64,000 nt of DNA, from the NCBI GenBank assembly GCA_002104945.1, contig MCFH01000034.1, positions 62,001 to 126,000 on the forward strand. The letters run 5' to 3'. Source of the DNA: Piromyces finnis. Taxonomy: Eukaryota > Neocallimastigomycota > Neocallimastigomycetes > Neocallimastigales > Neocallimastigaceae. Position 1 is the first letter of the stretch, and each line of letters begins with the position of its first letter. The notes beneath the pieces are model-generated. The model had not been told where the DNA came from, ran no database searches, and saw only the letters and a list, made by a program, of their open reading frames with translations. This document shows, in pieces, positions 1-20,570 of this stretch. The position numbers were made by a program, and so were the translations under genes.

Positions 1-1395
1 TAAAGAAATATAAAACCAATTATATTTCTTATTTATCATTTTAATAATAATTTTATTATTCTAAAGTATAATGTGATTCAATCTTTTTCAAAAACATAGT
101 AAATAGTAATATATTTATGACTTTTTTGACTTTTCAATTTTCTTGAATTTTTTTTTTTTTTATAAAAATTGTTATCAATTTTATTCAATATAGCTGATAT
201 GCCATAAATTTTCGTTTATAGCTTATTCTATTTTTTCCTATCAACCCGATTATTTTACTTCTTATAAAGAGTATTTTGATATGCCTATAACTATAAGAAG
301 TAAACTTTATTAAGAAGATAATAATGGGTATATTTTTCTCATAAAAATCTTTTGAGCCACATATATTTTTGAGAAAACTATTATTAGATACCTTTATTAC
401 TATTTATTAACTTTGGAATTCCATTTAATAAGTTGACTTGTCCTTTTTATTGAATAAGAATAGAAGACAGATAGGTCATATTATTAGTTGTGTAAAAGAT
501 TAATAAAATTGTGTAATTCAATCAAACGAGTAAGCTGTATTTATATCATATCATTTTCTTTCAATAAATAAATTAATAATATTTAAAGATATATTACTAT
601 ATATAATTAAAATACATTGTTATACTAACAATTAGATAATGCTCATACATAGAAATGATAAATAAATATTTAAATATATTAAATTATGAAAATAAGTTTT
701 TTCAATATATATGATAAAAAAAAATTGTTTTTTTACTTATAAATGAAATATTATTTTCTAAATAATTAAATGAATAAGGTACTAAAATAGTAGATGTAGA
801 TATTTAATGCATATTATTAAAAAACAAATAACAAAATAAATTTTGAAGCAAATTAAATATATAAAAAATTTAAAAAAATTTTAAATTTTAAAAAAAAAAG
901 AAATTATTTACAATAACATCTAACATCTTTACTACTGTTTGAATATTTAAAACTTTCTATTCTTTAATTGTATAATTAAAAATTCTATAGCTTCCTTTTT
1001 TAACTTTTAATTATAAATTAAATTATATTGTAATTTCTTAGAGTAGAAATAATATGAATTATATGAGTTATTTAATTTTAATTTTATATTATACATTAAT
1101 TCTACATTTTATATACATTATATTAAAGAATTATTACATTTATTTTTATATTTTATTTTAATTACTTATTTTATTTTATTTTTTATTATTATTATATAGT
1201 ATCACAAAAATATAATATTTTAATAATAAAATTTTAATCAATCTAATTTCAATTCTTTTTTTTTTTTTTTATTTTTAACTTATACACATCTCTATACATA
1301 CATACATACATATATACATATACACCCAATAACACACATAAAATATATTAATCAATATTTTAAATATTTCAATTATTATTTAATTTATTTTTAAA
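1..1395. other. AT-rich region upstream of SF3B1
   Basis: No coding signal seen on either strand. It is almost pure A/T with homopolymer runs, for example a T run near 1257-1271. The last 100 bases include a CATA-rich stretch (about 1296-1325), and the start codon context is AAAATGG. It presumably holds the SF3B1 promoter and 5' UTR, but no specific element can be named. Confidence 0.6.
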
Positions 1396-4300
1396 ATGGA
1401 TGCTTCAGAAATTGATGATGAAATTAAAAAATTACAAAAAGAAAGAAAAACAGCGAAAGCATCATTAGTTGGTTCTGTTAGTTATGATACAGATTTATAT
1501 GAATCAGAAGATAAATATGCAGGTTATGTTACAGAATTAAAAGATGAAGATGAAGAAGAATCAGAAATAGCAAGACCAAAATTAAGGTCATTTACAGCAC
1601 CAACAGAGATATTAAAAGAAATTCAAGATAGAGATGATGATGTAGATCCAATGGCAGACATGCGTCCTTCAAGAAAGATTGCTGATAGAGAAGATGAATA
1701 TCATGCTAGAAGATTCAATAGAATTATATCCCCAGAACGTGTTGATGCATTTTCAGAAAATAATAATACAGATAATGCTCGTAGTTATTCAGATGTTATG
1801 AAAGAAGCAGAACTTGAAAGGGAGCAACAAAGAATTATGAAATCAATTGCAGAAAAAAAAAAGAAGGCAGAGACATCAGGGACGACTATAAGTGCAGAAA
1901 TTCCACAACCAGAAGTAGTAAAAAAACCAGCAAAGAAGAGAAGATGGGATATGACAAGTACAGATGAATCAATAAAAACTGAAAAAAAATCAGAGTGGGA
2001 TGAAGAAGTTCGTCCTTCATCAAAACCAAAAAGTCGTTGGGATGAAACTCCGAAACCAGAAGAAACCCCCAGAAAGAGAAGTCGTTGGGATGATACTGGA
2101 AGTACACCGGTATCCACTTCAAGTGCATGGGATGCTACTCCAAAGATATCATCTGCAATTGCCGAAACTCCAAAACGTAGAAGTCGTTGGGATGAAACCC
2201 CTGTTAATGTTAGTGGTTCACAATTTGCAGCAACTCCTGTTGGCAACATGGGTTTAGTTACTCCAACACCAAATCAATTAGCTCAACCAATGACTCCAAT
2301 GACTCCGGAAGCTATGAATGCTATGAGATGGGAAAAAGAAATTGACTATAGGAATCGTCCACTTTCAGATGAAGAATTAGATAGTATGCTTCCTACTACT
2401 GGTTATAAAATTTTAGAACCTCCAGCGAATTATGCTCCAATTCGTACTCCTGCTAGAAAACTAACTGCTACCCCAACTCCAATGGGTGCTGGTGGTTTTA
2501 TGATGATGGAAGAAAATAGTCAAATGTATGATATTCCACCGGAAATTCCAGGTGTTGGAAACCTTTCTTTCTTTAAACCAGAAGATATGCAACATTTTGG
2601 AAAATTATTAGATGTTAAAGATGATAATTCTTTATCAGTTGATGAATTAAAGGAAAGAAAGATCATGAGATTATTACTTAAAATTAAAAACGGTACACCA
2701 CCAATGAGAAAGGCTGCACTCCGTCAAATTACAGACAAGGCTAGAGATTTTGGTGCTGGTCCACTTTTCAACCTTATTTTACCATTATTAATGTCACCAA
2801 CTTTGGAAGATCAAGAACGTCACTTATTAGTCAAGGTTATTGATAGAATTCTTTATAAATTGGATGATTTAGTAAGACCATATGTTCATAAAATTCTTGT
2901 CGTTATTGAACCATTACTTATTGATGAAGATTATTATGCTCGTGTAGAAGGTCGTGAAATTATTAGTAATTTAAGTAAGGCAGCAGGTCTTGCTACTATG
3001 ATTTCTACAATGCGTCCAGATATTGATCATGTAGATGAATATGTACGTAATACAACTGCTCGTGCTTTTTCTGTTGTAGCTTCTGCTTTAGGTATTCCAG
3101 TATTATTGCCATTTTTAAAGGCTGTATGTCGTAGTAAGAAATCATGGCAAGCTTGTCATACTGGTATTAAGATTGTTCAACAAATTGCTATTCTTATGGG
3201 TTGTGCAGTCTTACCACACTTAAAGAATCTGGTTGATGCTATTGCTCATGGTTTAGAAGATGAACAACAAAAAGTTAGAACCATTACCGCATTAGCTTTA
3301 GCTGCTTTAGCAGAAGCTGCTGCTCCATATGGTATTGAATCATTTGATGGCATTTTAAAGCCTCTTTGGAAGGGTATTGAAAAGCATCGTGGAAAAGGTT
3401 TGGCTGCATTTTTAAAGGCATGTGGTTTTATTATTCCACTTATGGATGCTGAAGCTGCTAACTATTATACAAATCATTTAATGGATACATTAATTAGAGA
3501 ATTCCAATCCCCAGATGAAGAAATGAAAAAAATTGTTCTTAAAGTAGTTAAACAATGTGCAGCTACTGATGGTGTTACACCAGAATATATTAAAACTAGA
3601 ATTTTACCAGATTTCTTCAAACATTTCTGGGTACGTCGTATGGCATTAGATAGACGTAATTATAAACAATTAGTAGAAACTACTGTTGAATTAGCTAATA
3701 AGGTTGGTGTTTCTGAAATCTTATTAAGAATTGTTGAAGATTTAAAGGATGAATCTGAACCATATCGTAAGATGGTAATGGAAACTATTGATAAAATTGT
3801 AAGTATGCTTGGTTCATCTGATATTGATGATCGTTTAGAAGAAGTTTTAATTGATGGTATTTTGTATGCATTCCAAGAACAAACTATTGAAGACATTGTT
3901 ATGTTGAATGGTTTTGGTACTGTAGTTAATTCATTAGGTTTAAGAGTACAACCATATTTACCTCAAATTTGTTCAACTATTCTCTGGCGTTTAAATAATA
4001 AATCAGCAAAAGTTAGACAACAAGCTGCTGATTTAATATCGAGAATAGCAATTGTAATGAAGACATGTGGTGAAGAAAAGTTAATGGGTCATCTTGGTGT
4101 TGTTCTTTATGAATATTTAGGTGAAGAATATCCAGAAGTATTGGGTTCAATTTTAGGTGCATTAAAGGCTATTGTTAATGTTGTAGGTATGAGCAGTATG
4201 ACACCACCAATTAAGGATTTATTACCAAGATTAACACCAATTTTAAAGAATAGACATGAAAAAGTACAAGAAAATTGTATTGATTTGGTAGGTCGTATTG

Positions 4301-5323
4301 CAGATCGTGGTGCTGAGTATGTTAGTCCACGTGAATGGATGCGTATTTGTTTTGAATTGATTGATCTTCTAAAAACACATAAGAAGGGTATTAGAAGAGC
4401 TGCAGTAAATACATTTGGTTATATTGCTAAAGCCATTGGTCCACAAGATGTATTGGCTACATTATTAAACAATTTAAAGGTTCAAGAACGTCAAAATCGT
4501 GTTTGTACTACAGTTGCTATTGCTATTGTTGCTGAAACTTGTTCACCATTTACTGTTCTTCCTGCTTTAATGAATGAATATCGTGTTCCAGAGTTAAATG
4601 TTCAAAATGGTGTATTGAAATCGTTAAGTTTCTTATTTGAATATATTGGTGAAATGGGAAAAGATTATATTTATGCTATTACTCCATTGTTAGAGGATGC
4701 TTTAATGGATCGTGATCTTGTACATAGACAAACTGCTTGTTCCACAGTTAAGCGTAAGAATTTAATTATAATTAATATAAAACTAATTATTTATAAATAA
4801 TGAAAATATATAATGAAATTATATAATAATATTTAATATCAATATATAATTAATTAAATAGATGCTGCCCTTGGTGTATATGGTTTAGGATGTGAAGATG
4901 CATTAATCCACTTATTAAATTATATTTGGCCAAATATCTTTGAAGTAAATAAAATAGAATAGTTTTTATAATTATTATTTATCAATCTTCAATTTATTAA
5001 CTGTAATACTCATGGCTATAATTTTTGTCTATTTTTACTTAATTTATAAAAATAAATGGAATATATTTTAGCAATCTCCACATGTAATTAATGCTGTAAT
5101 GGAAGCTATAGAAGGTTTAAGAATCGGTTTAGGTCCAGCAAAAATTTTACAATATGTTCTTCAAGGTTTATTCCATCCTGCTCGTAAAGTCAGAGAAATT
5201 TATTGGAAAATATTTAATAATTTGTATATTGGTTCCCAAGATAATCTTATACCATATTATCCAAGAATAGAAGATGATGAACGTAACCATTACCATAGAT
5301 ATGATTTAGATTTGGTAATATAG
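1396..5323 (+). CDS. SF3B1: Splicing factor 3b subunit 1 (SF3B1/Hsh155)
   Basis: HEAT-repeat scaffold of the SF3b complex, which holds the U2 snRNA-branch-site duplex in the nucleus. Three exons: 1396-4753, 4862-4944 and 5072-5323. The first join restores VKHAALGVYG and the second NIFEQSPHV, both typical of the family; the frame totals 1230 aa (human about 1304). The N-terminal third is acidic and charged and holds several RWD-type UHM-ligand motifs (RRWDMT, KSRWDET, RSRWDDT, RSRWDET) that would bind U2AF/SPF45-type domains. The HEAT superhelix follows from about residue 400. Residues matching the human mutation hotspots E622, R625, H662, K666 and K700 are all present (E548, R551, H588, K592, K626). 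The C-terminus [14 protein letters not shown] is also family-typical. Without splicing, exon 1 reads on to a stop at 4800, which is not a real end. It converges on MOT1. Confidence 0.96.
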
Positions 5324-6042
5324 AGATGATCAAAATCTTTTTCAAAAAGAAGATTATTTTATTCTACTTTTATATAATTTTTTTTAAAAAAGAAAAATAA
5401 TCTTTAAATATTTTAGATAAGAAAATTTATTTTAATATAATTGATTTTTTATTCCATCGAATAACTTCTATATAACTGATAATCATGACTTTCATTATTT
5501 GTTTATTTTTATTTTTATTTTATTTTTTTATTTTATTTTTTTTTTTTTTTTTTGATTATTTTAATAATATATACATATTTATATATAAAATAAAATAAAA
5601 TAAAATTTATTTTATTTATTTATTTATTTTATTTCTTTTTTTGTTTTCAGTTAATTATTTATTTAAAAAATTTTAACAATATTTGCAAATAAAAAACAAC
5701 ATATATAAAAAACAAAGACTTTTTATTTATTTTTAGTTTAACATATTTGAAATTTTCATTAAAATTTTTAATGTAAATGATTATATAAACATTTTATTTA
5801 TTATTATTTTTATTTTGTACTAAGACAAAAAAAGTACAGATAAAAGAAAAAAGTACAAAAATATTGCATATTGCATGAAAATAATGAAATAATGATATTG
5901 ATATATAATGTAACTTAACTAAACTAAACTATATATATATTATTTTCTTTTTAAATAAGTTATTAATAATATTTATAAATTATAATTTTTTTCTTTTATT
6001 TATTTGAACAAAACATTGTACCAATTATTTACTTAAATTATA
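5324..6042. other. Convergent intergenic region SF3B1/MOT1
   Basis: A 0.7-kb A/T tract between two convergent 3' ends. It contains T and A homopolymers (for example 5529-5553) and TTTAT-type simple sequence. It presumably holds the 3' UTRs and poly(A) sites of both genes; no further gene seen. Confidence 0.6.
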
Positions 6043-13277
<7,235 letters not shown>

Positions 13278-13426
13278 TTTTGTTTAATTTATAACAACAA
13301 AGAATATAATAATAAGCTAAATAATTTGAAAATATTTAATATTATAGTAATAACAAATTAGAAAATTAATTTAATTGTAAATGGAATTAAATTTGAAATT
13401 TTAATTCAAAAATTTTAATTTTTATT

Positions 13427-13457
<31 letters not shown>

Positions 13458-14700
13458 TTTTAATAAATATTTATTATTAACATATATAATTTTATTCATT
13501 TATTATTAATAATTTATAACATAACTTTATGAGAAGTGTTTTAAATTCTTTTAATTATATTATTTCTATGTATATATTAATACCTTAATACTACTAAACA
13601 AATAAATATTAAAATTGCAAAAAATATTTTATAATTCCATAATATTTAATATGTTATTAATATTTTATTAATAAATAACTCTAGCCTCTATTGTTGCGTT
13701 TGCTATTTATTTTAAAAAAAATAAAGAAAATGTAATTTTCTTTTATTTAATATATAAATTTTATTAAAATGAAATTTAATTTCTTTTTAATAGAATTATA
13801 TGTATTTCAATTCTTTTCTTTATTTTTTGCTTTTTTTACTTTGTAATATATTAAATATATATTATTTATAATTAATCTATTATTTTTTTTTATAAAATTT
13901 TAAAAATTATTGAGTTGAATTTTTTTTTTTGAAAAATTTACTTTATTTAAATAAGAAAAAAAAATTTTAAAAGAAGCTCTAAATATATTATAATATAATA
14001 ATAATATATGAATTAATTAAATGTAATATTGATACATTTTAAAAAATAATGTATTATCCATAATATACGTACTAACTATATATACATTTTATCTTGTTAA
14101 TTTTTATTATAAATCTTTAAATAAATTTATAATAAAATATAATTAAAGCAGTTTAATAAATGATATAAGTTGATTTATATGTATAAATTAGTAATACTAA
14201 TTTTAAAACTTTTTATCTTTATATAATTCATACTTTAGTTAAAAGTTAAAAAAAGTATACTCAATTATATGATTATATATTATTTTTCAAAATGTTTAAT
14301 ATTCTGATATTAATTAATCTTTTTGGAGAAACAAGTTAAATTAATTTTTAATATATATTAAATCAAATAAATTATTACATTAATTTAATTACAATATACT
14401 TTTATAAATATTTTCATTTTATTTGATAATAAATAAAAAGATTAATAAAAACTATTTTTTTAAAAATATTATTATTGAAATAAAATAAAAAAGAATAAAA
14501 TTAAAAATAAAATAAATATAATAGTTTGAATGTGAATGTCTACATCTTTAATTTTCAATAAATAAATTTTTAAAGTTTTACAAAAGAAAACAATATAATT
14601 AAAATAAAAATACTATAAAATTAATTATTAATATATAAATTCCAAATCCGAAATTTTAAAAAATACAAATATTAAATTACTTATAATCAATTAAAAAAAA
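13278..14700. other. Divergent intergenic region MOT1/J-protein
   Basis: A 1.4-kb A/T-rich stretch between the start codons of MOT1 (-) and the DNAJC1-like gene (+). It holds a CT dinucleotide run (about 13429-13449) followed by poly(T). No coding potential or structured RNA seen. It must contain both promoters. Confidence 0.6.
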
Positions 14701-14975
14701 ATGAAAAAGGATAATTTATTTATTTTTGTACTACTGTCAATATTTTTCATATTTAAAGTGAATGCTTGGGAAGAAAAAGACTTTGAAATATTTGATGCAC
14801 ATGATGCAATTATTAAATTAAAAGGTCCAGAGGCCACTTTTTATAATGTTTTAGAAGTTGAACCAAATGTATCTTTAGATGCTTTAAACAAAGCTTATAG
14901 AAAGATTTCATTAAAATTACATCCAGGTATTTGAACTTTAAATCAATTATTAATTATGGAATATAATTTATGCTC

Positions 14976-15015
<40 letters not shown>

Positions 15016-15264
15016 TAATAATTATTATTACTTAATCATTATTTATTATAATAAAATGTTATTGTAATTTTAAATTTTATTACAGACAAAACAACTGATA
15101 AGAAAGATAGAGAATTATTTACCCAAATTAATATTATTATTGAAATATTAAGAGATTCAAATTCACGTAAAAGATATGATTACTTTTTAAAAGTTGGTGT
15201 TCCAAAATGGAGAGGAACTGGGTAATTATCTTTTTTTAATTTATAAAGTAGTATTATACAATTT

Positions 15265-15310
<46 letters not shown>

Positions 15311-16373
15311 TGAAAATGATAACGATTTTAAAAATTTATTGAAATATATGAAAAATTAATATAATTAAATGATTTATTTCAAATTATAAAAAAAAAATAG
15401 ATATTACTACAGTAGATATAAACCATCTATTAGATTTGCAGGTATTGCAATCATTGTTGGTATATGTGTTATGCAAATTCTTTTATCATGGACCAATTAC
15501 TATACTAAATTATATCGTATCAATAGTGCAAAAAAAGAATTAGATATTTTAACTTTCCAAGAAGTTAGAAAAATCTTAAGAAAAGAAAATGTTGAAGTTA
15601 CCAAAGAAATGTTTAAAAATTCAACTCCTTCTGAAATTCTAATTAATAACAGTCAGTACTATGTATTTGAAGAAGTTAAAAAGCCTTCTATTACTGATAT
15701 TATTGTTATTAAACTTCCATTAACAATTATTAGCTCTATTATTCATTTTCCTCAAACTATCGAAACAATTAAACAAGCATTTAGAGAATATAAAGAATTA
15801 ATAGAAAGAGAAAGAATGCTAGATAGAGAACGTGAAAATGAAAATATTGATAATCAAGATGAAAATAATGAAGATGAAACAAATTCTAATGATGATGTCG
15901 AAATTTCAGAAAACAAACCTAAAAGAAGAAAACCAAAGAGAAGAGTTTTGACTGAAGAACAAAAACAAAAAATAATAGAACAAAAAAATTTAAATAGACA
16001 AAGAATGGAAGCAGAACAAGAAAGAAGAAGAAAAATAAGAGAAGCTGCTTCATCCGCCGCTACAGATCCATTCTCTGGTAATACTAATATATTTTTACCA
16101 TCACCATTACCAAAGAAAAAAAAAAATGAAGATGATGAAGAAATTACTGAAACAGAAGAGGAAGTAGAAGAAATTGAAGAAGAAAATAAAATAAAAACTG
16201 GACCATGGGATAGTGAAGAATATGCTGTATTAGTTCGCTTAACTAAAAAATTCCCAGCTGGTACACCTGGCAGATGGGTCAGAATCGGTATGGAAATGCA
16301 TCGCGAAGTAGATGATGTTGCCTACAATGCTAATTTATTAAAAAATGATCCAAAATTAGCTCTTGTTAATTAA
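14701..16373 (+). CDS. ER membrane J-domain protein with SANT domain (DNAJC1/ERdj1-like)
   Basis: Hsp40 co-chaperone expected in the ER membrane, where its J domain would stimulate BiP. Three exons: 14701-14926, 15086-15221 and 15401-16373, giving 444 aa. A signal peptide (residues about 1-22, FVLLSIFFIFKVNA) precedes the J domain (about 45-110). The essential HPD tripeptide (74-76) is split across the first intron: CCA G joins AC, so the unspliced frame lacks it. A transmembrane helix follows (about 131-150), then a long acidic/basic region rich in K, R and E. A C-terminal SANT/Myb-like domain contains the DNAJC1-type FPAGTPGRWVRI motif. Layout of signal, J domain, membrane span and SANT matches metazoan DNAJC1. 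The fungal Erj5 family is an alternative name. Confidence 0.85.
14977..15013. repeat. (TTA)n microsatellite in the first intron of the J-protein gene
   Basis: About 12 TTA triplets inside the intron 14927-15085. Confidence 0.85.
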
Positions 16374-16657
16374 ATATTTTGATAATATTGAAAATATAAT
16401 ATCTAATTAATTTATTTATATATTTATATTTAAATATATAAATATTATTCTAATTAAAAAAAATAATTAATATCTATATTGATATAATAATATATGAATA
16501 AAATATTATCTAATAAAGAATTAAATTTTTATAATACAGATCTATTTATTTGTCGATATATAATTTTAAATATTAATAATAATAATGATAATTAATTAAA
16601 TAAAAAAATAAAAAAATAGAAATAAAGAATAAGAAAGGGAAATTTAAAATAAATACA

Positions 16658-16688
<31 letters not shown>

Positions 16689-16806
16689 AATTGTTATTTG
16701 ATATATGTGTATTGTTTTTATTTTATATATATTATATATATTTATACATATTTATTTATAATAATTTTGATATTATTTAGTTATTATTATAAGATAAAAA
16801 ATAAAT
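16374..16806. other. Convergent intergenic region J-protein/BAHD
   Basis: A 0.43-kb A/T tract with a T run (about 16662-16688) between two convergent 3' ends; nothing else seen. Confidence 0.5.
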
Positions 16807-18913
16807 TTATAAGCCACCTTGGTCAATAAAAGTATTCATATCAATTCTTGATAAAGTTAAATAGATATAATAACCCTTTAAACTATCATTAGTAAGCTCA
16901 GAGGTTCTAACAATACTTAAACAATTTGGTATACTTGGCTTCGATTCCTTATAAATCCAAACTACATCACTTTCTTTTTCATCAACATCAGAGGTAAAAC
17001 GAATATTTGAACGATCAACATCAAGATCATCAACTAATAAATCAGATTGTTTTCCAAATAAAATTGCTGGAACACTAATTAATGGTAATTCAGTAGTTTC
17101 TTTACTATTAATCCATTGTAATAAGTTTTGAAGTTGAATTGAAAGATTAACAATACTGGTATGAATTTTCTTAGAGAGATAATAAAGTTGTGATAATAAT
17201 GTAATATATGTTAATGGTGTTACAGCATAAACATTCATATTACCAAATACATTATCAATATTCTCAACATATTCTCTTAAATTACTACATTTAAAAACTC
17301 TATTAGAAAAAGCTAATCTCCTTGGAAGAACAGATATTTTCTTTAATAAGTATTTTAATTGTTATTTATTAATATAGATGCATTTATATAATTTATATAT
17401 ATATATGAATATACTTTTTATGAAAAATAAAAACTTACCTTCCAGATATGAGCAATGAGTACATCTTTAGCTGATATCCAATCAATATTTGTTGAATCAA
17501 CTGGACTAATATTATCGGATGTTGGGGATTGAATTGGTGTTTGTTTTTCATTAGCAAATTTAGCATCAGCAATAACTTGATTTCTTAATTCTTCTAATTG
17601 CTTATCTGAAATAAAGAAATGCTTTGTTTGGAATCCACCACCAGTAATCCATTCATAGAACATCTCAAATGCTAATTTAAACCATTTAATAGATTTAATT
17701 TTATTGAAAGCTAATGGTTGATATGTAGATGGTAAATTATCATCATGTGAAACGTTAACTGATTGAGAAATCCAATCATAGTTAAAAACGGTCTTCTTTT
17801 GAATTTCTTCACCACGGTAAAGGACAGACCAATCTTCAATAAACTTAGCTATAGAGGTAATATCAGCAATAATGGAAGGATAACGAACACCAATACAAGT
17901 TTTGTTATCATTGAAATGAGTAATTCTTATTTGAAGAATTGGTAAACTCAAACTAACATATTGCTTCATAGTATAGTTTTGACCATATAAATTTGAATAA
18001 TCTGGTGATAAAATATTTTCTTTTGTATCTGGTAAAATATCAATCATATTACCATCATATTTAACAATTGAGAAAAATACCCCCTTGTTATTTAAATATA
18101 TTTCATATAAACCAGTCTATCAGGCATTATAATAAATATATAAGTTTTAAAGGTATAAAAAATATTGGTAATGAAATTAGAGAAACTTTTATAATATATA
18201 TGCATATATATATATAATACCTTTTTATTATTTGTTAATCTTCCAGATAAAATGTTGTAAGTATTTAATAAGATTTCTAAAGTTTTTCTTAATTTAGCAT
18301 TATCTAAATCACCATTAATGAAAAAGAGGTTTGAGCTGAAATCTTTAGTTTGAGAAATCTATTTTATTATCGGTTATCATTATTAATTTTGGATTTTAAA
18401 AAATATTATTATTGAATATTGTTAATAAAATAATTAAAAATATTTATAATTATTATCATTTTTAAATGTTTTGTTCAAATAACCAACTATATAAATATTT
18501 TGATTTTTATATTTCATATTTCATATTATAATTATTAAAATAAAATAAAATATAAATTTTATTACTTGATTAATAGCTGGTAAAGTAATGGTTTTAAATT
18601 CAGTAGCTTCTTCAATTTCCTCTGTACTTCCATTTGCAACAATAATTTCACTGTCTTCTAAGGAAACATTAATAACTCTAGTTAAAGATGCTGTAGTTTC
18701 AATGTCATTAATTATCTTTTCTGAATCGCTAGCTTTATTCTTTTTTAAATGAATAGCTTTAGCAGCTTTTTTTGACATTTGAACAGTACTTTTCTTTGTT
18801 TTACTCCACATTTTTTCAGCATTATAATCATTTCTTGATGCGATAGCTACACCAGCAACAACACTGGTTCCAACTGCAGTTATTATACAAATTTGTTTGA
18901 AACCGAAACCCAT
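16807..18913 (-). CDS. BAHD-like acyltransferase family protein, membrane-anchored, motifs degenerate
   Basis: Four exons: 18913-18566, 18358-18221, 18116-17439 and 17340-16807, all GT-AG and phase 0, giving 565 aa. An N-terminal hydrophobic segment (about 8-25, CIITAVGTSVVAGVAIA) and a Lys-rich stretch precede a transferase-family (PF02458-like) fold. Family traits: FFINGDLDNAKLRKTLE..LLNTYNILSGRL, SAKDVLIAHIW (the SxNDALxAxxW region) and VFGNMNV (the FGN region). The catalytic HxxxDG region reads SIIADI, with Ser243 in place of His and Ile after Asp247. No DFGWG motif is visible near the C-terminus. BAHD enzymes move acyl groups from CoA to alcohols or amines using that His, so this protein is probably inactive in that reaction or has another role. 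The family call is good; no substrate can be given. Confidence 0.7.
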
Positions 18914-20570
18914 TTTATTTTTATTTTTATTTATTTTTTATTTTATTTTATTTTTTTTTTTTTTTTTTTTACTCTTTTTTCCAATTAATTATAAATTTAT
19001 TTATTATTATTATTTAATATATTTTTATCTTAATTGAAAATTTGTTTTAAGAAAATTAATAATTAATTACTTTTCAATTCGATAAAACAAAGCAAGAAAT
19101 GAATAAAAAAAAAAAAAAAAAGAAAAAGAAAAAAGAAAAAAGAAGGGAAAAAAAAAAAAGAAAAGAAAAATCAGATAATTATTTGTATATAATTAATATA
19201 TATTGCTTTATTTTCAATTCATTAATAAAAAAAAATAATGAAAGGAAGGTATACAGTATTTTATGAAAAAAAAAAAAAAAAAAAGAAAAAGAAATGAAAT
19301 AGCTTTTTTCTATTTTTATTTTACTTTTTTTTTTTTTTTATTTTTCTTTTTTTATTTTTATTTTTATTTTATTATATTTTATTTTATTTTTACTTTTATT
19401 TTTATTTTTTTTTCTCTCTCTCTTTATTTTAGAACTATTTTGTCTCTAAATAAATTTTTTATTCTCTTAAACTTTTTATATCTATTATATAAAATAAAAA
19501 GTTCTTAAGAAAACAAAGAATTTTTAAATTATTAAAGGTTTCAAAATAAAGAAGAAAGTAAATTAAATAGAAAAAAAAATAGTATACAAAATTTCTATAT
19601 TTTATTCAACCAATAGGAATCAATAAAATTTTATTAAATTATGGATTAATATACAAACATATTAATACAAATGTAATAATTGAGCTTGTAAACCTCCCAC
19701 AATATTACCTCTATAAATTTTAAAACTTCCTAATAATAGAAAGGAAAAAAAAAAAAAAAAAAAAAAAAAACATGAGTTTTAAATTGAAAAACTGTCAAAT
19801 TTAAATTTTAACTATTAATTTTTTGTATATTAATTTCCCCTTTATTATTATTATTATTTTTTTTTTTTTTAATATTTTTACTTTTATTAAATCTAGTAGT
19901 TTAAAAAAGATTTTTAATAAATATTTTATTTTAATTTTAACGATTTTATATAATTGAAATTTGTAATAGTTTTTTTTTTTTTAATGTATATTTAAAAATT
20001 AGATTATTGTTCTTTTTCTTTTTTATTAGAAAAAAGGTTTTATTTTTTGGAATTATATATCTCAATTTTTTTTTTAAAAAAAATAAAAAAAAAAAAAAAG
20101 GATAAATAAAAAAATGATTTAATTTATTTAATATATAAAAAAAAATATGAACATAGATAATAATAGTAATGAAATGCTGTTTTACTAAATATATGTATAA
20201 AAATTTTCTATATATTAATTGATTTATAAATTATTAATATATATTTTATTATATTTTAATCATAAATTGTTATTACTTTTATCATGATAACGCTATACGC
20301 CCCATTTATAATATGTAATTTTTTTTTTTTGATGATGATTATTCTGTTTTTAAAGGTTCTTACATTACATTACTGATCATTAACTATTCTTAATTTTTTT
20401 CTATAGTATATTATTGGTATGGCATTATTTATATTATTTATATAAAACAATTTTGTTATATTTTATATATATAAAAAAAGGAAAAAAAAAATTTGGATTA
20501 CTGGGATGGTCTTATTTTTTACCTTTTCTTTTGCTATAATAAATATATTATTAGGTTTGCATTAAATTAT
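18914..20570. other. A/T-rich intergenic region
   Basis: 1.66 kb between the BAHD-like start codon and the carrier stop codon. Dominated by poly(A) and poly(T) runs (for example 19264-19282, 19744-19770) and TTTTTA-type low complexity. Open frames here encode only Lys runs or Phe/Tyr/Leu runs. No gene seen. Confidence 0.6.

Noticed and set aside
1785-2249. Antisense open frame of 154 codons opposite the SF3B1 N-terminus
   Set aside because: Shadow of the RWD/TP-rich coding repeats; Ser/Val/Phe-rich composition mirrors the sense codons and no splice or family signal supports it.
4754-4800. SF3B1 ending at the stop codon 4798-4800
   Set aside because: The residues after VKR are A/T-rich intron translation; a GTAAGA donor at 4754 and acceptors at 4861 and 5071 restore the conserved C-terminus.
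19263-19508. Open frame of Lys runs followed by Phe/Tyr runs
   Set aside because: Consists of poly(A) and poly(T) tracts in intergenic DNA.
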